DNA from: Stercorarius parasiticus
Lineage: Eukaryota; Chordata; Aves; Charadriiformes; Stercorariidae
DNA: 64,000 nt
Assembly (NCBI GenBank): GCA_013396915.1
Contig: VWZL01001979.1
Span: 434,001 to 498,000, forward strand
Reading direction: 5' to 3'
Shown: piece after piece, positions 26,401-36,269 of the stretch
How the letters are laid out: every line of letters begins with the position of its first letter
How positions within the stretch are numbered: the stretch's first letter is position 1
The notes under the pieces: generated by a model
What the model was told of the DNA's origin: nothing
Database searches by the model: none
Seen by the model: only the letters and a program-made list of their open reading frames with translations
Made by a program: the position numbers and the translations under genes

Positions 26401-27065
26401 TGTCGTGCTTTGGGCCAGGCTGGCCAATGCCAAGGTGAGAGATGCTCTCCCCCACCTCTTGCTCCAAGGAGAAGAGAAATAAAAAGATTTGTGAGTTTAG
26501 AAAAAACTAAACTCTTTTAATGAAATATTAATAATAAAATTTTAAAAAAGGAAATAATAGAATAGATACAATATATACAAATGTACACAAAACTGTAACA
26601 AGCTCCCAGGGAGATGTCACTGGCAGGCACTTTGAAAGTTCTGGACTGGACACAGTGACAGATGGGAACACACTAACCATGATCAAAAGGCAGATGAGCT
26701 GACAGGGTCCTCATGAGATATCAGTCATTGAAGAAAGAGAGCCATAAAAGAAGCAGTCTATTGAAGAAGATCCAAAGAAGAAGAGCCCTTAGAAAAGAGT
26801 CCTTGGAGAGGACCCCATTGGAGAAAAGCCAAAGAGCCAACCTGATTCTTTTTGATCCCTCAGCTTTTCTACTGAGCATGGCAGATGGGATGGAACACCC
26901 AATTGGTCAGTTTGGGTCACCTGACCTGTCCACTCCTCCCCACAGGTGTCACCCCTCCACAGGGTAAACAATCCAGTTAGTGACCCTGGCTGCTACAGTA
27001 ACAAGTGTGAGCAAGAGCCTCTCACTGAACAGGAAGTTGGCTCTGCTCCACCCCAAACCAGGACA
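26401..27065 (-). mobile_element. Solo LTR, family 2, reverse orientation
   Basis: Read on the minus strand it starts TGTCCTGGTTTGGGGTGGAG at 27065 and ends CCCAAAGCACGACA at 26401, related to 9391-10114 over its length, including 'gaacaggaagttggc' (reverse) and the 'ctcagcttttctactgagca' promoter region. Flanks are AGTTG (26396-26400) and CGTTG (27066-27070), a 5-bp duplication with one mismatch. Confidence 0.86.
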
Positions 27066-27770
27066 CGTTGAGAGCAGCCTTGCTGAGAATGAGTTGGGGT
27101 ACTTGTGGATGAAAAGCTGCATGGGAGTCAACAATGGGTGCTTGCAGCCCAGGCGGCCAACCACATCCTGGGCTGCATCAAAAGAAGTGTGGCCAGCAGG
27201 TCAAGCAAGGTGATTCTGTGCCTCTACCCAACTCTCATGAGACTCCACCTGGAGTACTGCATCTAGCTTGGGAGTTCCCAGCATAAGAAGGATGTGGACC
27301 TGCTGGAACAGGTCCAGAGGAGGGCCACGAAGATGATCAGAGGGCTGGAGCACCTCTGCCATGATGACAGGCTGAGAGAGTTGGGGTTCTTCAGCCTGGA
27401 GCAGTAGAAGGCTCTGGCAAGACATTATTGCGGCCTCTCAGTACTTAAAGCGGGCCTGTAGGAAAGATGGGGACAGACTTTAGTACGGCCCATTGGGTTT
27501 GGACAAAGGGTAATGTTTTTAAACTAAAAGAGGGGAGACTTAGCCTAGCTATAAGGAAGAAATTTTTTACAATGCGGTTGGTGAAACACTGGAACGGGTT
27601 TCCCAGAGAGGTGGTAGATGCCCTATCCTGGAAGTGTTCAAGGTCAGGTTGGACAGGGGACCTCTGAGCAACCTGATCTAGTTGAAGATGTCCCTGCTCG
27701 TTGAAGGGAAGCTGAACTAGATTATCTTTAAAGGTCCCTTCCAACCCAAACTATTCTATGGTTCTACAGG
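27066..27770 (+). mobile_element. CR1 LINE, younger nested copy, 3' end
   Basis: Runs from 'agagcagccttgctgagaat' through 'tggagtactgcatctagctt', 'cagaggagggccacgaagat' and 'ggtcccttccaacc' to the tail 'ctattctatggttct' near 27765. The decayed RT C-terminus shows the 'FKLKEGR' and 'NGFPREVVDAL' blocks. It sits inside the older CR1 and is itself bordered by the LTR. Confidence 0.88.
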
Positions 27771-27990
27771 TTTATCAAGGGAAAACCATGCCTGAACAAC
27801 CTGATGGTCTTTTATGATGAAATAACTAGGTTTGTGGAAGAGAAGACAGCAGTGGATATCACTTTTCTTGATTTTATCATGGCTTTGACGCTGTTTCCCA
27901 CAATATTCCTGCACCCAAGTTAGGACATTAGAGTCTGGAAGGGCACACAGCTGGATGGCTAAAAAGTTGGCTGGCTGGTTGGGTTGGAGT
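27771..27990 (+). mobile_element. CR1 LINE, older copy, right part
   Basis: 'ggtttatcaagggaaaacca', 'tgcctgaacaacctgatgg', 'tttgacgctgtttcccacaa', 'atattcctgcacccaagtt': the RT region that should directly follow 26400. It ends near 'ggctggttgggttgga' at 27990. Confidence 0.82.
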
Positions 27991-29018
27991 GTCATGGTTT
28001 ATAGATCGTAGTCTACCAGGAGGCTTGTTAAAAGGGGAGTATCTTCAACTCTGCCATTAGGCTCAGAAACCTGGGAGGCTTGAGACTGGACTTTAGTAGT
28101 AAACCCTGAAAAAAAGACAAGATTAAGTACCTCAGACTCTTCCATGTCTTTTTGTCACTCAGCCCCACTCCCCACTGAGAACTCTTTTATTGTCCTTCCT
28201 TTTGCTGACAATGCAGAAATAGAAGGCCTTCTTGTGGCTTTGCAGATCCTTGTCTATTCTCAGGTCCAGCTGAGCTTTTCCTTTCTTAGTTCAACTCTGC
28301 ACACCTGGGCAATGGCTTCATATTCCTCCTAAGTAGCCCATCCCTGCTTCTTTTCTGCATCTGAGCTCAGTCAGGTGTTTCCTATTCATCCTTGCTGCCC
28401 TTCTGCCATGCCTTCTTGACCACTCTCTTCCTTGAACAAGGATGGGAAGTAATTGGAACAAAGCTGCTCCCAGCCTAAGATTTAATTGGTTAAATTATGG
28501 CTCAAGGCTCTAGTTAGTAGATGGTAAGTCACTTTGAGAGAAAAAAGAATGTTTATACCCTGACCTTGTCTCTCAGGAGAGGGAAAGGGAAATAGCAGTC
28601 TAGACTTTGCACTTCAAGCCAAATACTTGATAAGGTTACACATCACTGTTCTATGTTCTTTCTGGCCCAGGAAATCTTTGTTGAATACTGTTGAAGCTCA
28701 ACAAGTACAGTGAAAGTACCCCCTCTTTTCCTTACAAATCTGGCTAATTTATAACAGACATATATAATGGACATTCTAGCATTTCTTACGAAGTAAATTT
28801 GCCCCTTCATGATGGTGTGCTTGATGAACCTAAAATTCCCAAAACTTATGTGAATGCTCTAATCATTAAACTAAAAGACAGACGCCACTACCTTGACATT
28901 AAGTACAGAAACACAGTTCTATCAGCACACATGTTAAATTTTTTCTTGGCGTGCCAATCAGTTTTGGCCTCTCTTGATATGCAAGCTGCTTTGACATCTC
29001 AGGGAGTGTACCATGACA
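27991..29018 (-). mobile_element. Candidate degraded LTR (family 4), interrupted by a CR1 fragment
   Basis: Read on the minus strand, a purine run AAAGGGGAGGAA (29019-29030) like a retroviral polypurine tract is followed at 29018 by TGTCATGG, a typical LTR start. The matching end CCATGACA is the reverse of 'tgtcatgg' at 27991-27998. A TATA-like GGTATAAAC lies near 28552-28560. The CR1 piece at 28060-28445 lies inside. The assignment rests on termini only. Confidence 0.45.
28060..28445 (-). mobile_element. CR1 LINE fragment, internal
   Basis: Reverse CR1 text: 'aagtacctcagactcttcc', 'atgtctttttgtcactcagc', 'gcacacctgggcaatggctt', 'tattcctcctaagtagccc'. It parallels the linker part of the copy at 12450-12700 but is more diverged. 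Confidence 0.68.
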
Positions 29019-29300
29019 TTCCTCCCCTTTGACTCTAAATAAAATAGTCACTTCAGTTAGTCTTGTTGTTCTTCTTCCTCTGGATATCAATAACAAGGAA
29101 TACAGACAGAGGTTTGAGGAGTGCAAATGCAATCACTGCCAGAGTCGGCTGGCAGTACAAAGCTGCAGAAGTAGCTGGGAATGTCAAAAAGATAAAGAAA
29201 ACTTCTCTCCCTTTTCATTGATTAGATCCTGTGGGAGTTTTTTGTTAGGTCAGCCCACTGTATAAAAAGCAGAGCAGAGTTTTTATTGTCACGTAGACAA
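29019..29300 (-). mobile_element. Candidate ERV 3' internal remnant with polypurine tract
   Basis: Minus-strand sequence upstream of the putative LTR start at 29018. Apart from the purine run at 29019-29030 it has no recognisable gene. It is called only because of its position next to the LTR-like start. Confidence 0.35.
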
Positions 29301-29715
29301 GATGAACAGCAGGTTATGAGGCCCAGGATAAGGAAGGCTGGGGCTCAGAGCTGGCATTAAAGATAAAATAGAAGATGAGTTATTTAAGCCAACCTTTTGA
29401 CTTGGTTTAACATACGACTTAAGTGCACCCTTAGTCACTTTCAAATGTCAGTTTGTACTGATCTCATAGAGAAGATAAGACTGTAAGGGTAGACCTGAGA
29501 TTAAGAGAATAGCTATTTAGAATTAAGGAATAATTACTGCTCTGCAGAAATGATGACTGAACCTTCACAGCAAAAAGTGATTTCATGATACTTAGTCATT
29601 TTTAGGCATCTTTTGAATCAGATGTCCAATAATTGGTAGTTTGAATCAGCATTTTGAATTTATATACCTCAGTTTAATACACATCCTATTTTAGGCAATG
29701 AAATCTTACTTTTAG
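29301..29715. other. EYS intron sequence, no feature seen
   Basis: AT-rich single-copy-looking sequence between the ERV remnant and the next LTR. Confidence 0.6.
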
Positions 29716-30619
29716 TACTGGGTGGAGGTGTCAAGGTGTTGGCGGGGGGGTGGGGAGCTGCAAGGCAGCTTCTGTGAGAAGAGACTAGGGGATACCTCAT
29801 GCTGGACACAGATGGTTCCAGGTGGCTCCAACAGACCCACTGTAAGACACAGCTGAGCCCCTCAGCCAAGATGGTGATGCCTCTGTGAAAATGTATTTAA
29901 GAAAGGGCAAAACACTGCACAGGCAAGGTGAGGAGGGGGAAGTGAGAAAAAATCCTGCGAGCACCAAGGTTAGAGAAGGAGTGACAGGGGGTGCTCCAGG
30001 TGCTGGAGCAGAGATTCCCCTGCAGCCCATGGAGGAGACCACAGTGGAGCAGGTATTCCTCTGTAGCCTGTGGAAAGCACTCCCAACACAAGCAGGATAT
30101 CCATGCTGTAGTTCATGGAGGACCCCACGCCAGAGCAGGTCGTTATTTCCTGAAGGAACTGTGGCCCATGGAGAGCCCATGCTGAAGCAGGTGTATCTTG
30201 AAGGACTGCAGCCTGGGGAGAGGAAAAGTGTGAAGTGGAGGGAGCAGCAGAGAGGAGCTCTTATGGATTGACCACAGCCTCCCATTTCCCTGTGCCACTC
30301 AGGGTGAGAAGTAGAGGAGCTGGGAATGAAGTTGAGCCAGTGAAGGGGCGTGGGGGCAGGGATGAAGGGGAGAGAGTGTTGTTTATATTTTGTCTTTGTT
30401 TCTTACCGTCCAAAAATCTATTTTAATTGTCAATAAAATATAATGATTTTCCACAAGTCAAGTCTGTTTTGCTGGTGATGATAACTGATAAGTGATTGCC
30501 CTGTCTTTATCTCAAAGCATGAGTTTTTTCATCTTTATTTTCTTCTCCTGTCCTGTTCATGAGGAGGGACTGAGAGAGCAGCTGGCCGAGCAGCTTGCAG
30601 CTGGCCAAGGTCAACCTTT
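29716..30619 (+). mobile_element. LTR, family 1, longest copy
   Basis: Follows the same plan as 5214-5961: 'gtcaaggtgttgg', a G-run, 'catgctggacacag', TATA-like 'tatttaagaaag' at about 29891, a series of about four degenerate units with 'cccatggag' and 'gtggagcaggt' (30022-30215), a 'caataaaat' poly(A)-type signal near 30431, then 'gtctgttttgctggtgatg'. It ends near 'ggccaaggtcaacc', short of the expected terminal CCACCACA, so the 3' tip is lost or diverged. A 128-codon plus frame and a 162-codon minus frame lie inside and are not genes. Confidence 0.83.
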
Positions 30620-31529
30620 TAGGAAAAAACTTTTAGTCATTGCAAGAGATCTTACAATTATTTAGTTAACCTCTAACAAAGAAAATCAGAAAATAAAGAT
30701 TTAAGAATTAACAAGTCTGTCAGTGACGGAAGTAATGACTTGGTAATCCTAGAATCCTTTCAAATGAAGCAATTAGGAATTATCAAACAAAATTGTACCA
30801 TCAAAAAACTTGCATTCTTATTAAACTCATTTTGCAGCAGACTTAGTGACCCAGAAACTTATGGTTTATACTTGAATATAAAATAAATTTTTCATGAACA
30901 TGAAAAATATTTCACTTGAGGCATGTCTGAATCATCTGGATTATACTTTAATGTAAGGTTGTTTAGATGATAAGATGGTAAGAAGAAATTCAGATGGTAA
31001 GAAGAAATTATTAACCCCTCAATCATGAAAATGACCTTAAGGGTAAGTGATCATAATATATTATGTTTAATTAATTATTCCTTTTAAGATGTTATAATGC
31101 ACAGCTGAAAAGAAAGTAATATTAGTGTTTTAATTAGCAGGTTTTTAATATCAAACTCAGTGGAATATATATATACACTTTTTTTCTTGTTTTATTCCTT
31201 ACATAACTGTGAACCAGTGCAGACTCAGAATGCAACATCACATTGATTTGTGATAATGAAGATACAGCTATATTCACTGATTATATTTCCTTATTTTGCT
31301 TTTAATTTTAAATTGCTGCTTATGTTCCATTTAGTTAATGATTCCACAGTCATAAGAGTTCCACTTGTTTGCACTGTATCTTCAGATTCTCTAACACAGG
31401 TTTAGTAACCTACCAAGCCAAAATTAAATGTGACATAGCCTTTGATTTCCTTAGATTATGAGCAAATTTCCTGTATTTATAGTAACATGTGAAATCAAGG
31501 CATGCTGGAATCGTATAGAGAAAAATAGT
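30620..31529. other. EYS intron sequence with a short tandem duplication
   Basis: AT-rich. Contains an exact 19-bp period pair at 30973-31009 and a short TA run near 31168. Confidence 0.65.
30973..31009. repeat. Exact tandem duplication, 19-bp period
   Basis: AGATGGTAAGAAGAAATT occurs at 30973-30990 and again at 30992-31009, separated by a single C. Confidence 0.92.
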
Positions 31530-32290
31530 CACAGAATCATACAGAATCACAGAATGGTAGGGGTTGGAAGGGACCTCTGGAGATCATCTAGTCCAACCCC
31601 CCTGCCAGAGAAGGGTCATCTAGAGCAGGTTGCACAGGAACGCGTCCAGGCAGGTTTTGAATGTCTCCAGAGATAGAGACTCCACCACCTCTCTGGGCAG
31701 CCTGTTCCAGTGCTCTGCCACCCTCAAAGGAACGAAGTTCCTCCTCATGTTTAGGTGGAACTTCCTATGTTCAAGTTTGTGCCCATTACCTCTTGTCCTG
31801 TTGCTGGGCACCACTGAAAAGAGCCTGGCCCCATCCTCCTGACACCCACCCTTTAAGTATTTATAAGTGTTCACAAGGTCCCCCCTCAGCCGTCTTTCTT
31901 CCAGACTGAAGAGACCCAAATCCCTCAGCCTTTCTTCATAAGAGAGATGTTCCAATCCCCTAATCATCTTTGTAGCCCTNNNNNNNNNNNNNNNNNNNNN
32001 NNNNNNNNNNNNNNNNNNNNNNNNNNNNNNNNNNNNNNNNNNNNNNNNNNNNNNNNNNNNNNNNNNNNNNNNNNNNNNNNNNNNNNNNNNNNNNNNNNNN
32101 NNNNNNNNNCCAGCTTTGTGTCATCGGCAAACTTGCTGAGGGTGCACTCTATCCCCTCATCCAGGTCATTGATGGATATATTGAAGAGGACTGGACCCAG
32201 TACTGACCCCTGGGGAACACCACTCATCACTGACCTCCAACTAGACTCTGCCCCTAATCACAACCCTCTGAGCTCTGTCTTTCAACCCTG
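31530..32290 (-). mobile_element. CR1 LINE copy containing the assembly gap
   Basis: Reverse CR1: 'cacagaatggtaggggttgg', 'agggacctctggagatcatc', 'gtccaacccccctgcc' at the 3' end. After the N run it continues with the RT core; read on the minus strand it gives VPQGSVLGP and FADDTKL, the catalytic region of the reverse transcriptase. It is 5'-truncated near 32290. A 115-codon minus frame (31620-31967) still reads the RT C-terminus well, so this is one of the least decayed copies. Confidence 0.93.
31980..32109. other. Assembly gap (130 N)
   Basis: A run of N lies between two parts of the same CR1 element. The true length and content are unknown. Confidence 1.
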
Positions 32291-32679
32291 AGTAAGACAT
32301 ATTTAAAAGGGTATCTTAGTGCTAAAAGATGACTATGTAAGCACAGTGTTTTCTTACTCAAAAGATCTGTCCTCTATGTACATTAAGTCTCATATTTGGT
32401 ACATTACAAAGCGTAATGTTTAGAGTTGCTTGTTTCTTTACAACATTTGCGGTACAAATTCAACACTTCATGTTACAACCATTAGTTAATCACTCCAGCC
32501 AACACATGGATGACCATTTAGATAAACAGGTTTTAGATTCAGTGACTCAGGAAGTATCTTTCAGTTTCATGTTGTATCTAACACTCAGGTACCACAAACG
32601 TACAAACAATAAGCAGGGACAACTGTGATCTTGAGTAAAGAGCTATTCTACTTAGGACGGCAGTTCGCACGTAAGGGGT
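32291..32679. other. EYS intron sequence, no feature seen
   Basis: AT-rich spacer between two CR1 copies. Confidence 0.6.
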
Positions 32680-33420
32680 GCGCAGGAAGGGAACCTCTCC
32701 AAAGGTGGTGCATTCCACAGGTTGAGCACCAGGCATCGTTCTGTGACCATCTGCATGGGCCAAGGACACTCATCTTGCCTGACCCTCAAGGCAGAATGGT
32801 GGGCACTTGTCTGAGACCAAAGGCTGCAGCTCTGGCCTGGTGATCTGCACTATCCACCCCAGCAGTGACCGATGCCTCCACCCGGACGAAGCTGCTGAAG
32901 GAAGTGGCTGCAGTGCAGACCTCAAAATGCAGAAAGTGCCTAGACCTTTCTCCTGGGACAGGGATGAGACAGACCTGCCTAAAAAATGTGTGCCCAGGCA
33001 GAGAACCTCCTGCAGCAGGTGGCTGAGCTGCAGGAGGCAGTGAGGAGGCTGCGTAATATCAGGGAGGCTGTGAAGGAGATAGATAGATCGCTGGTTCCAA
33101 GTGCAGTCTGCAGTGGACCCGCAGCCCCCAGCCAGGCAGCCAACCCCCCGACACCGGCACACACAGGAGGGAGGCAGGGCAGTAACATGGAAGAATGGAA
33201 GCTTGTGATGGAGAGGACCGCCAGGAGGAAGAGACTTCCCCTGAAGCCTGAGGTGCCCTTGCAGAACCGCTTCACAGCTCTGCAGAGTGAAGAGGGAAGA
33301 CCCATTGCAAAAGGAGAGGCATTAGAGCTGAGTTGGCAATCCGATCTGCTCCTCGTGTAGCAACCAGCACAACCGAAAAAAGGCACCGGGTGACAGTAGT
33401 AGGTGACTCTCTTCTGAGAA
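32680..33420 (+). mobile_element. CR1 LINE, 5' region with ORF1 remnant
   Basis: A plus frame (32986-33360) reads a leucine/glutamine-rich coiled segment (QVAELQEAVRRLRNIREAV) followed by W-K-L-V and FTAL-type text, and just after it out of frame 'cgggtgacagtagtaggtga' ([14 protein letters not shown]). This is the ORF1 type of avian CR1. The protein is broken by a stop and frame change before the VVGDSLLR block. The element jumps at about 33420 directly to CR1 3' sequence, so ORF2 is deleted. Confidence 0.78.
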
Positions 33421-33979
33421 GAAGTGATCATCCCCCTGTACTCATCATTAGTGAGGATGCACCTCAAATACTGTTTTCAATTTTGGGCCCCTCCCTACAA
33501 GACAGACACTGAGATTTTGGAGTGTGTTAAGAAAAGGGCAATGAAGCTGGTGAGGGGTCCAGAGCACCAACCTTATGAGGAGCGGCTGAGGCAACCGGGG
33601 TTGTTCAGTCTGGAGAAGAGGAGGCTGAGGGGAGACCTTATCACTCTCTACAACTACCTGAAAGGAGGTTGTAGTGAGGTGGGGGGTTGTCTTTTCTCCC
33701 ATGTAACAAGCGATGGGACAAGAGGGAACAGCCTCAAGTTGTGCCAGGGGAGGTTTAGATTGAATATTAGGAAAAATTTCTTCACTGAAAGGGTTATCAA
33801 AGAATGGAACAGGCTGCCCAGGGAAGTGGTTGAATCACCATTCTTGGGGGTATTTAAAAGACGGGTAGACATAGTGCTTAGAGATATGGTTTAGTGGTGG
33901 TTTTGTCAGTGTTAGGTTACTCGTTTGACTTGATGATTTTAAAGGTCCCTTCCAAACTAGATGATTCTGTGATTCTGTA
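33421..33979 (+). mobile_element. CR1 LINE, 3' end joined to the ORF1 part
   Basis: A 156-codon plus frame (33424-33894) reads the end of CR1 ORF2: '[13 protein letters not shown]', '[20 protein letters not shown]', '[11 protein letters not shown]'. It is followed by 'gatgattttaaaggtccctt' and the octamer tail 'gattctgtgattctgt'. This frame is the best preserved RT C-terminus in the window. Confidence 0.92.
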
Positions 33980-35284
33980 TTTGAGAAGTCGTGGGAGTCT
34001 GGTGAAATTCCTGCTGACTGGAAAAGAGGAAACATAACCCCCATTTTTAAAAAGGGAAAAAAGGAAGACCTGGGGAATTACAGACTGCTCAGTCTCACCA
34101 CTGTACCTGGCAAGATCATGGAGGAGATCCTCCTGCAAGCTATGCTAAGGCACATGGAAAATAAGGAGGTGACTGGTGACAGCCAACATGGCTTCACTAA
34201 GGGCAAATCATGCCTGAAAAATCTGGTGGCCTTCTGTGATGGTGATGAAGAGCAACTGACATCATCTACCTACATGATTCTATGACACCTGGACTTGTGC
34301 AAAGCATCTGACACTGTCCCGCACAATAACTTTGTCTCTAAATTGGACAGACATGGATTTGATGGATGGACCATTTGATGGATGAGGAATTTGCTGGATG
34401 GCCACACTCAAAGAGTTGCGGTCAACAGCTCGATGTCCAAGTGGAGACCAGGACCTGCATTCCTCAAAGATTGGTACTGGGACCGGTGCTGTTCAGCGTC
34501 TTTGTTGGCAACATGGAGACTGGGACTGAGTGCACCCTCAGCAGGTTTGCCAATAACACCAAGCTGTGTGGCGCAGCTGACGTTGTAGGGAAGGGATGCT
34601 GTACAGAGGGACTTGGACAGGCTTGAGAGGTGGGCCCATGCAAACCTCATGAAGTTCAACGTGGCCAAATGCAAAGTCCTGCATGTGGGTCGGGGCAATT
34701 CCAAGCACAAATAAAGGTTAGGCTGCATCCTGGGCTACATCAGAAGTAGTGTTGCCACCAGGTTGGGGAGGTGAATCCGTGCCTCTACTCTGCTCTCATG
34801 AGAGTACCTGGAGTACTGCATCCAGCTCCGGAGCCCCCAACAAAAGGACGTGGACCTGTTGGAATGAGTCCAGAGACAGGCCACAAAGATGATCAGAGGG
34901 CTGGAGCACCCCTCCTAGGAAGACAGGCTGAGAGAGTTGGCATTTTTCAGCCTGGAAAAGAGAAGACTCCGGGGAGCTCTTCTTGTGGTTCCACGACATG
35001 GAAAGCCACAACACCTTTCAGTACCTTAAGGGGGCCTACATGAAAGATGGTGAGGGACTCTTTATGAGGGAGTGTAGCAATAGGATGAGAGGTAAAGGTT
35101 TTAAACTGAAAGAGGGGAGATTTAGATTGGATATTAGGAAGTAATTCTTTACTCTGAGGGTGGTGAGACACTGGAACAGGTTGCCCAGAGAAGTTGTGGA
35201 TGCCCTATCTCTGGAAGTGTTCAAGGCCAGGTTGGCTGGGGCCTTGAGCAACCTAGTCTAGTGGAAAGTGTCCCTGCCATTGTT
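33980..35284 (+). mobile_element. CR1 LINE, 5'- and 3'-truncated copy next to an EYS exon
   Basis: Starts abruptly at the RT region ('tttgagaagtcgtgggag', 'tttttaaaaagggaaa') and runs through 'catggcttcactaagggcaa' and 'tactgggaccggtgctgtt' to 'agcaacctagtctagtgg', ending near 35284 without the usual octamer tail. Frames are broken throughout. The end lies 57 bp from the donor of the exon at 35341-35486. Confidence 0.9.
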
Positions 35285-35340
35285 ATAAAATTAAAAACAT
35301 GTAAAACCTGTGAAATAGCCTTCTCCACTGTGGACCATAC

Positions 35341-35486
35341 CTGTGAATCCAGGGGGACAGAAACACTGATAGCCTCCAAGCCTGTTGATGCACCTTCCTC
35401 CATGCAAGCAAGGCAAAGTTTCGCACTCATTTACATCCATCTCACACAGAGACCCATAGTATCCAGGTGCACAGCTACAGATGAAT
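35341..35486 (-). CDS. EYS: EYS internal coding exon: EGF boundary exon beside a CR1 insertion
   Basis: On the minus strand the acceptor CCCTTTTTTTGAAG precedes 35486 and the donor CAG|GTATGG follows 35341. The 146 bases are phase 2 in and phase 1 out. The reading is RFICSCAPGYYGSLC, then EMDVNEC-ETLPC-LHGGRC-INRLGGYQC-FC-PPGFTG. It finishes one EGF and carries C1 to C5 of the next; C6 comes from the exon at 15550-15721, across a 19.6-kb intron. ETLPC lacks the serine of the O-glucose consensus and LHGGRC lacks the O-fucose acceptor, unlike most neighbouring modules. The donor lies only 57 bp from the end of an antisense CR1 copy. Confidence 0.93.
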
Positions 35487-36161
35487 CTTCAAAAAAAGGG
35501 AAATCAGGTAAGTCAACAGAAATTAGCAATATATCTGTTACAATATTCTGAAGCCATACGTATAACCTGCTGTCCCGCTGCTGTCCCTAATCATCATCCA
35601 TACGAAAATAATTAATGGATTTTGTTCATTTCCATGTTTCTGAAGCAAGCAGAGTGATTTATTCTTTTTTAGATTAGGAGAAAAATTGTGCAAAATAATT
35701 TTAGCTGACGGCATAAGGAATGACTTAAGGGCCAGTGTTCTTTTGACACGAGTCCCTGAATAACTGTAGAGTGTTGTGGAACAAACACAAGATACAAATT
35801 TTTCTCTTGCTTACCCTCCTTGTAAATGTTTACACTAGAAAAGGTCATTGTTGGAAGCTGAAAAGAGAGATGTAGCAATCTAACTGAAGATCAATTTTCC
35901 TCTATTTCACTCTTATTTCAAATAGAAAGTAAACAAATACAAAAGGTAAGGAGGAAAAGAGCAAGTACTGAATACAGTTTCCCTTCTATTTTCCTCTAAG
36001 GTCACATAACAAACAAATAGCTGAATCAGTAGCATTTGCCTACCTCATTTTAATACAGAATTCTTGTCATATGCTGAAGGTTCCATCCAAACCTCATGGC
36101 AGCAAGCAGACTTTATGCATAAGGAAATCAGGGAATTGCTTTTCATTTAGTAGTAACTAAC
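35487..36161 (-). other. EYS intron (675 bp)
   Basis: Between the exons at 36162-36269 and 35341-35486. AT-rich, no repeat recognised. Confidence 0.85.
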
Positions 36162-36269
36162 CTGTTTATGAGATCCATGCAAGTTCCATTGTTTTTGCAG
36201 GGTCTTGATAAGCATTCATTAATCTCTACTTCACATAGTGTCCCAGTAAAGCCATGTTGGCAGGAGCAC
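36162..36269 (-). CDS. EYS: EYS internal coding exon: EGF boundary exon
   Basis: On the minus strand the acceptor TTTTTGCTAG precedes 36269 and the donor CAG|GTTAGT follows 36162. The 108 bases are phase 2 in and phase 2 out. The reading is [13 protein letters not shown], then [24 protein letters not shown]. It supplies C4 to C6 of the previous EGF and C1 to C3 of the next. The segment [18 protein letters not shown] has a direct counterpart in human EYS as I remember it. CLSRPC fits O-glucose, CKNNGTC fits O-fucose, and NGT is an N-glycosylation sequon. The intron upstream is 1039 bp and the one downstream 675 bp, so this part of the gene is compact. Confidence 0.93.

Noticed and set aside
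29797..30285. 162-codon minus-strand and 128-codon plus-strand frames
   Set aside because: Both lie inside an LTR with internal repeats, which keeps frames open by composition.
33424..33894. 156-codon plus frame as a possible host gene
   Set aside because: It reads the conserved C-terminal end of the CR1 reverse transcriptase and is followed by the CR1 tail.
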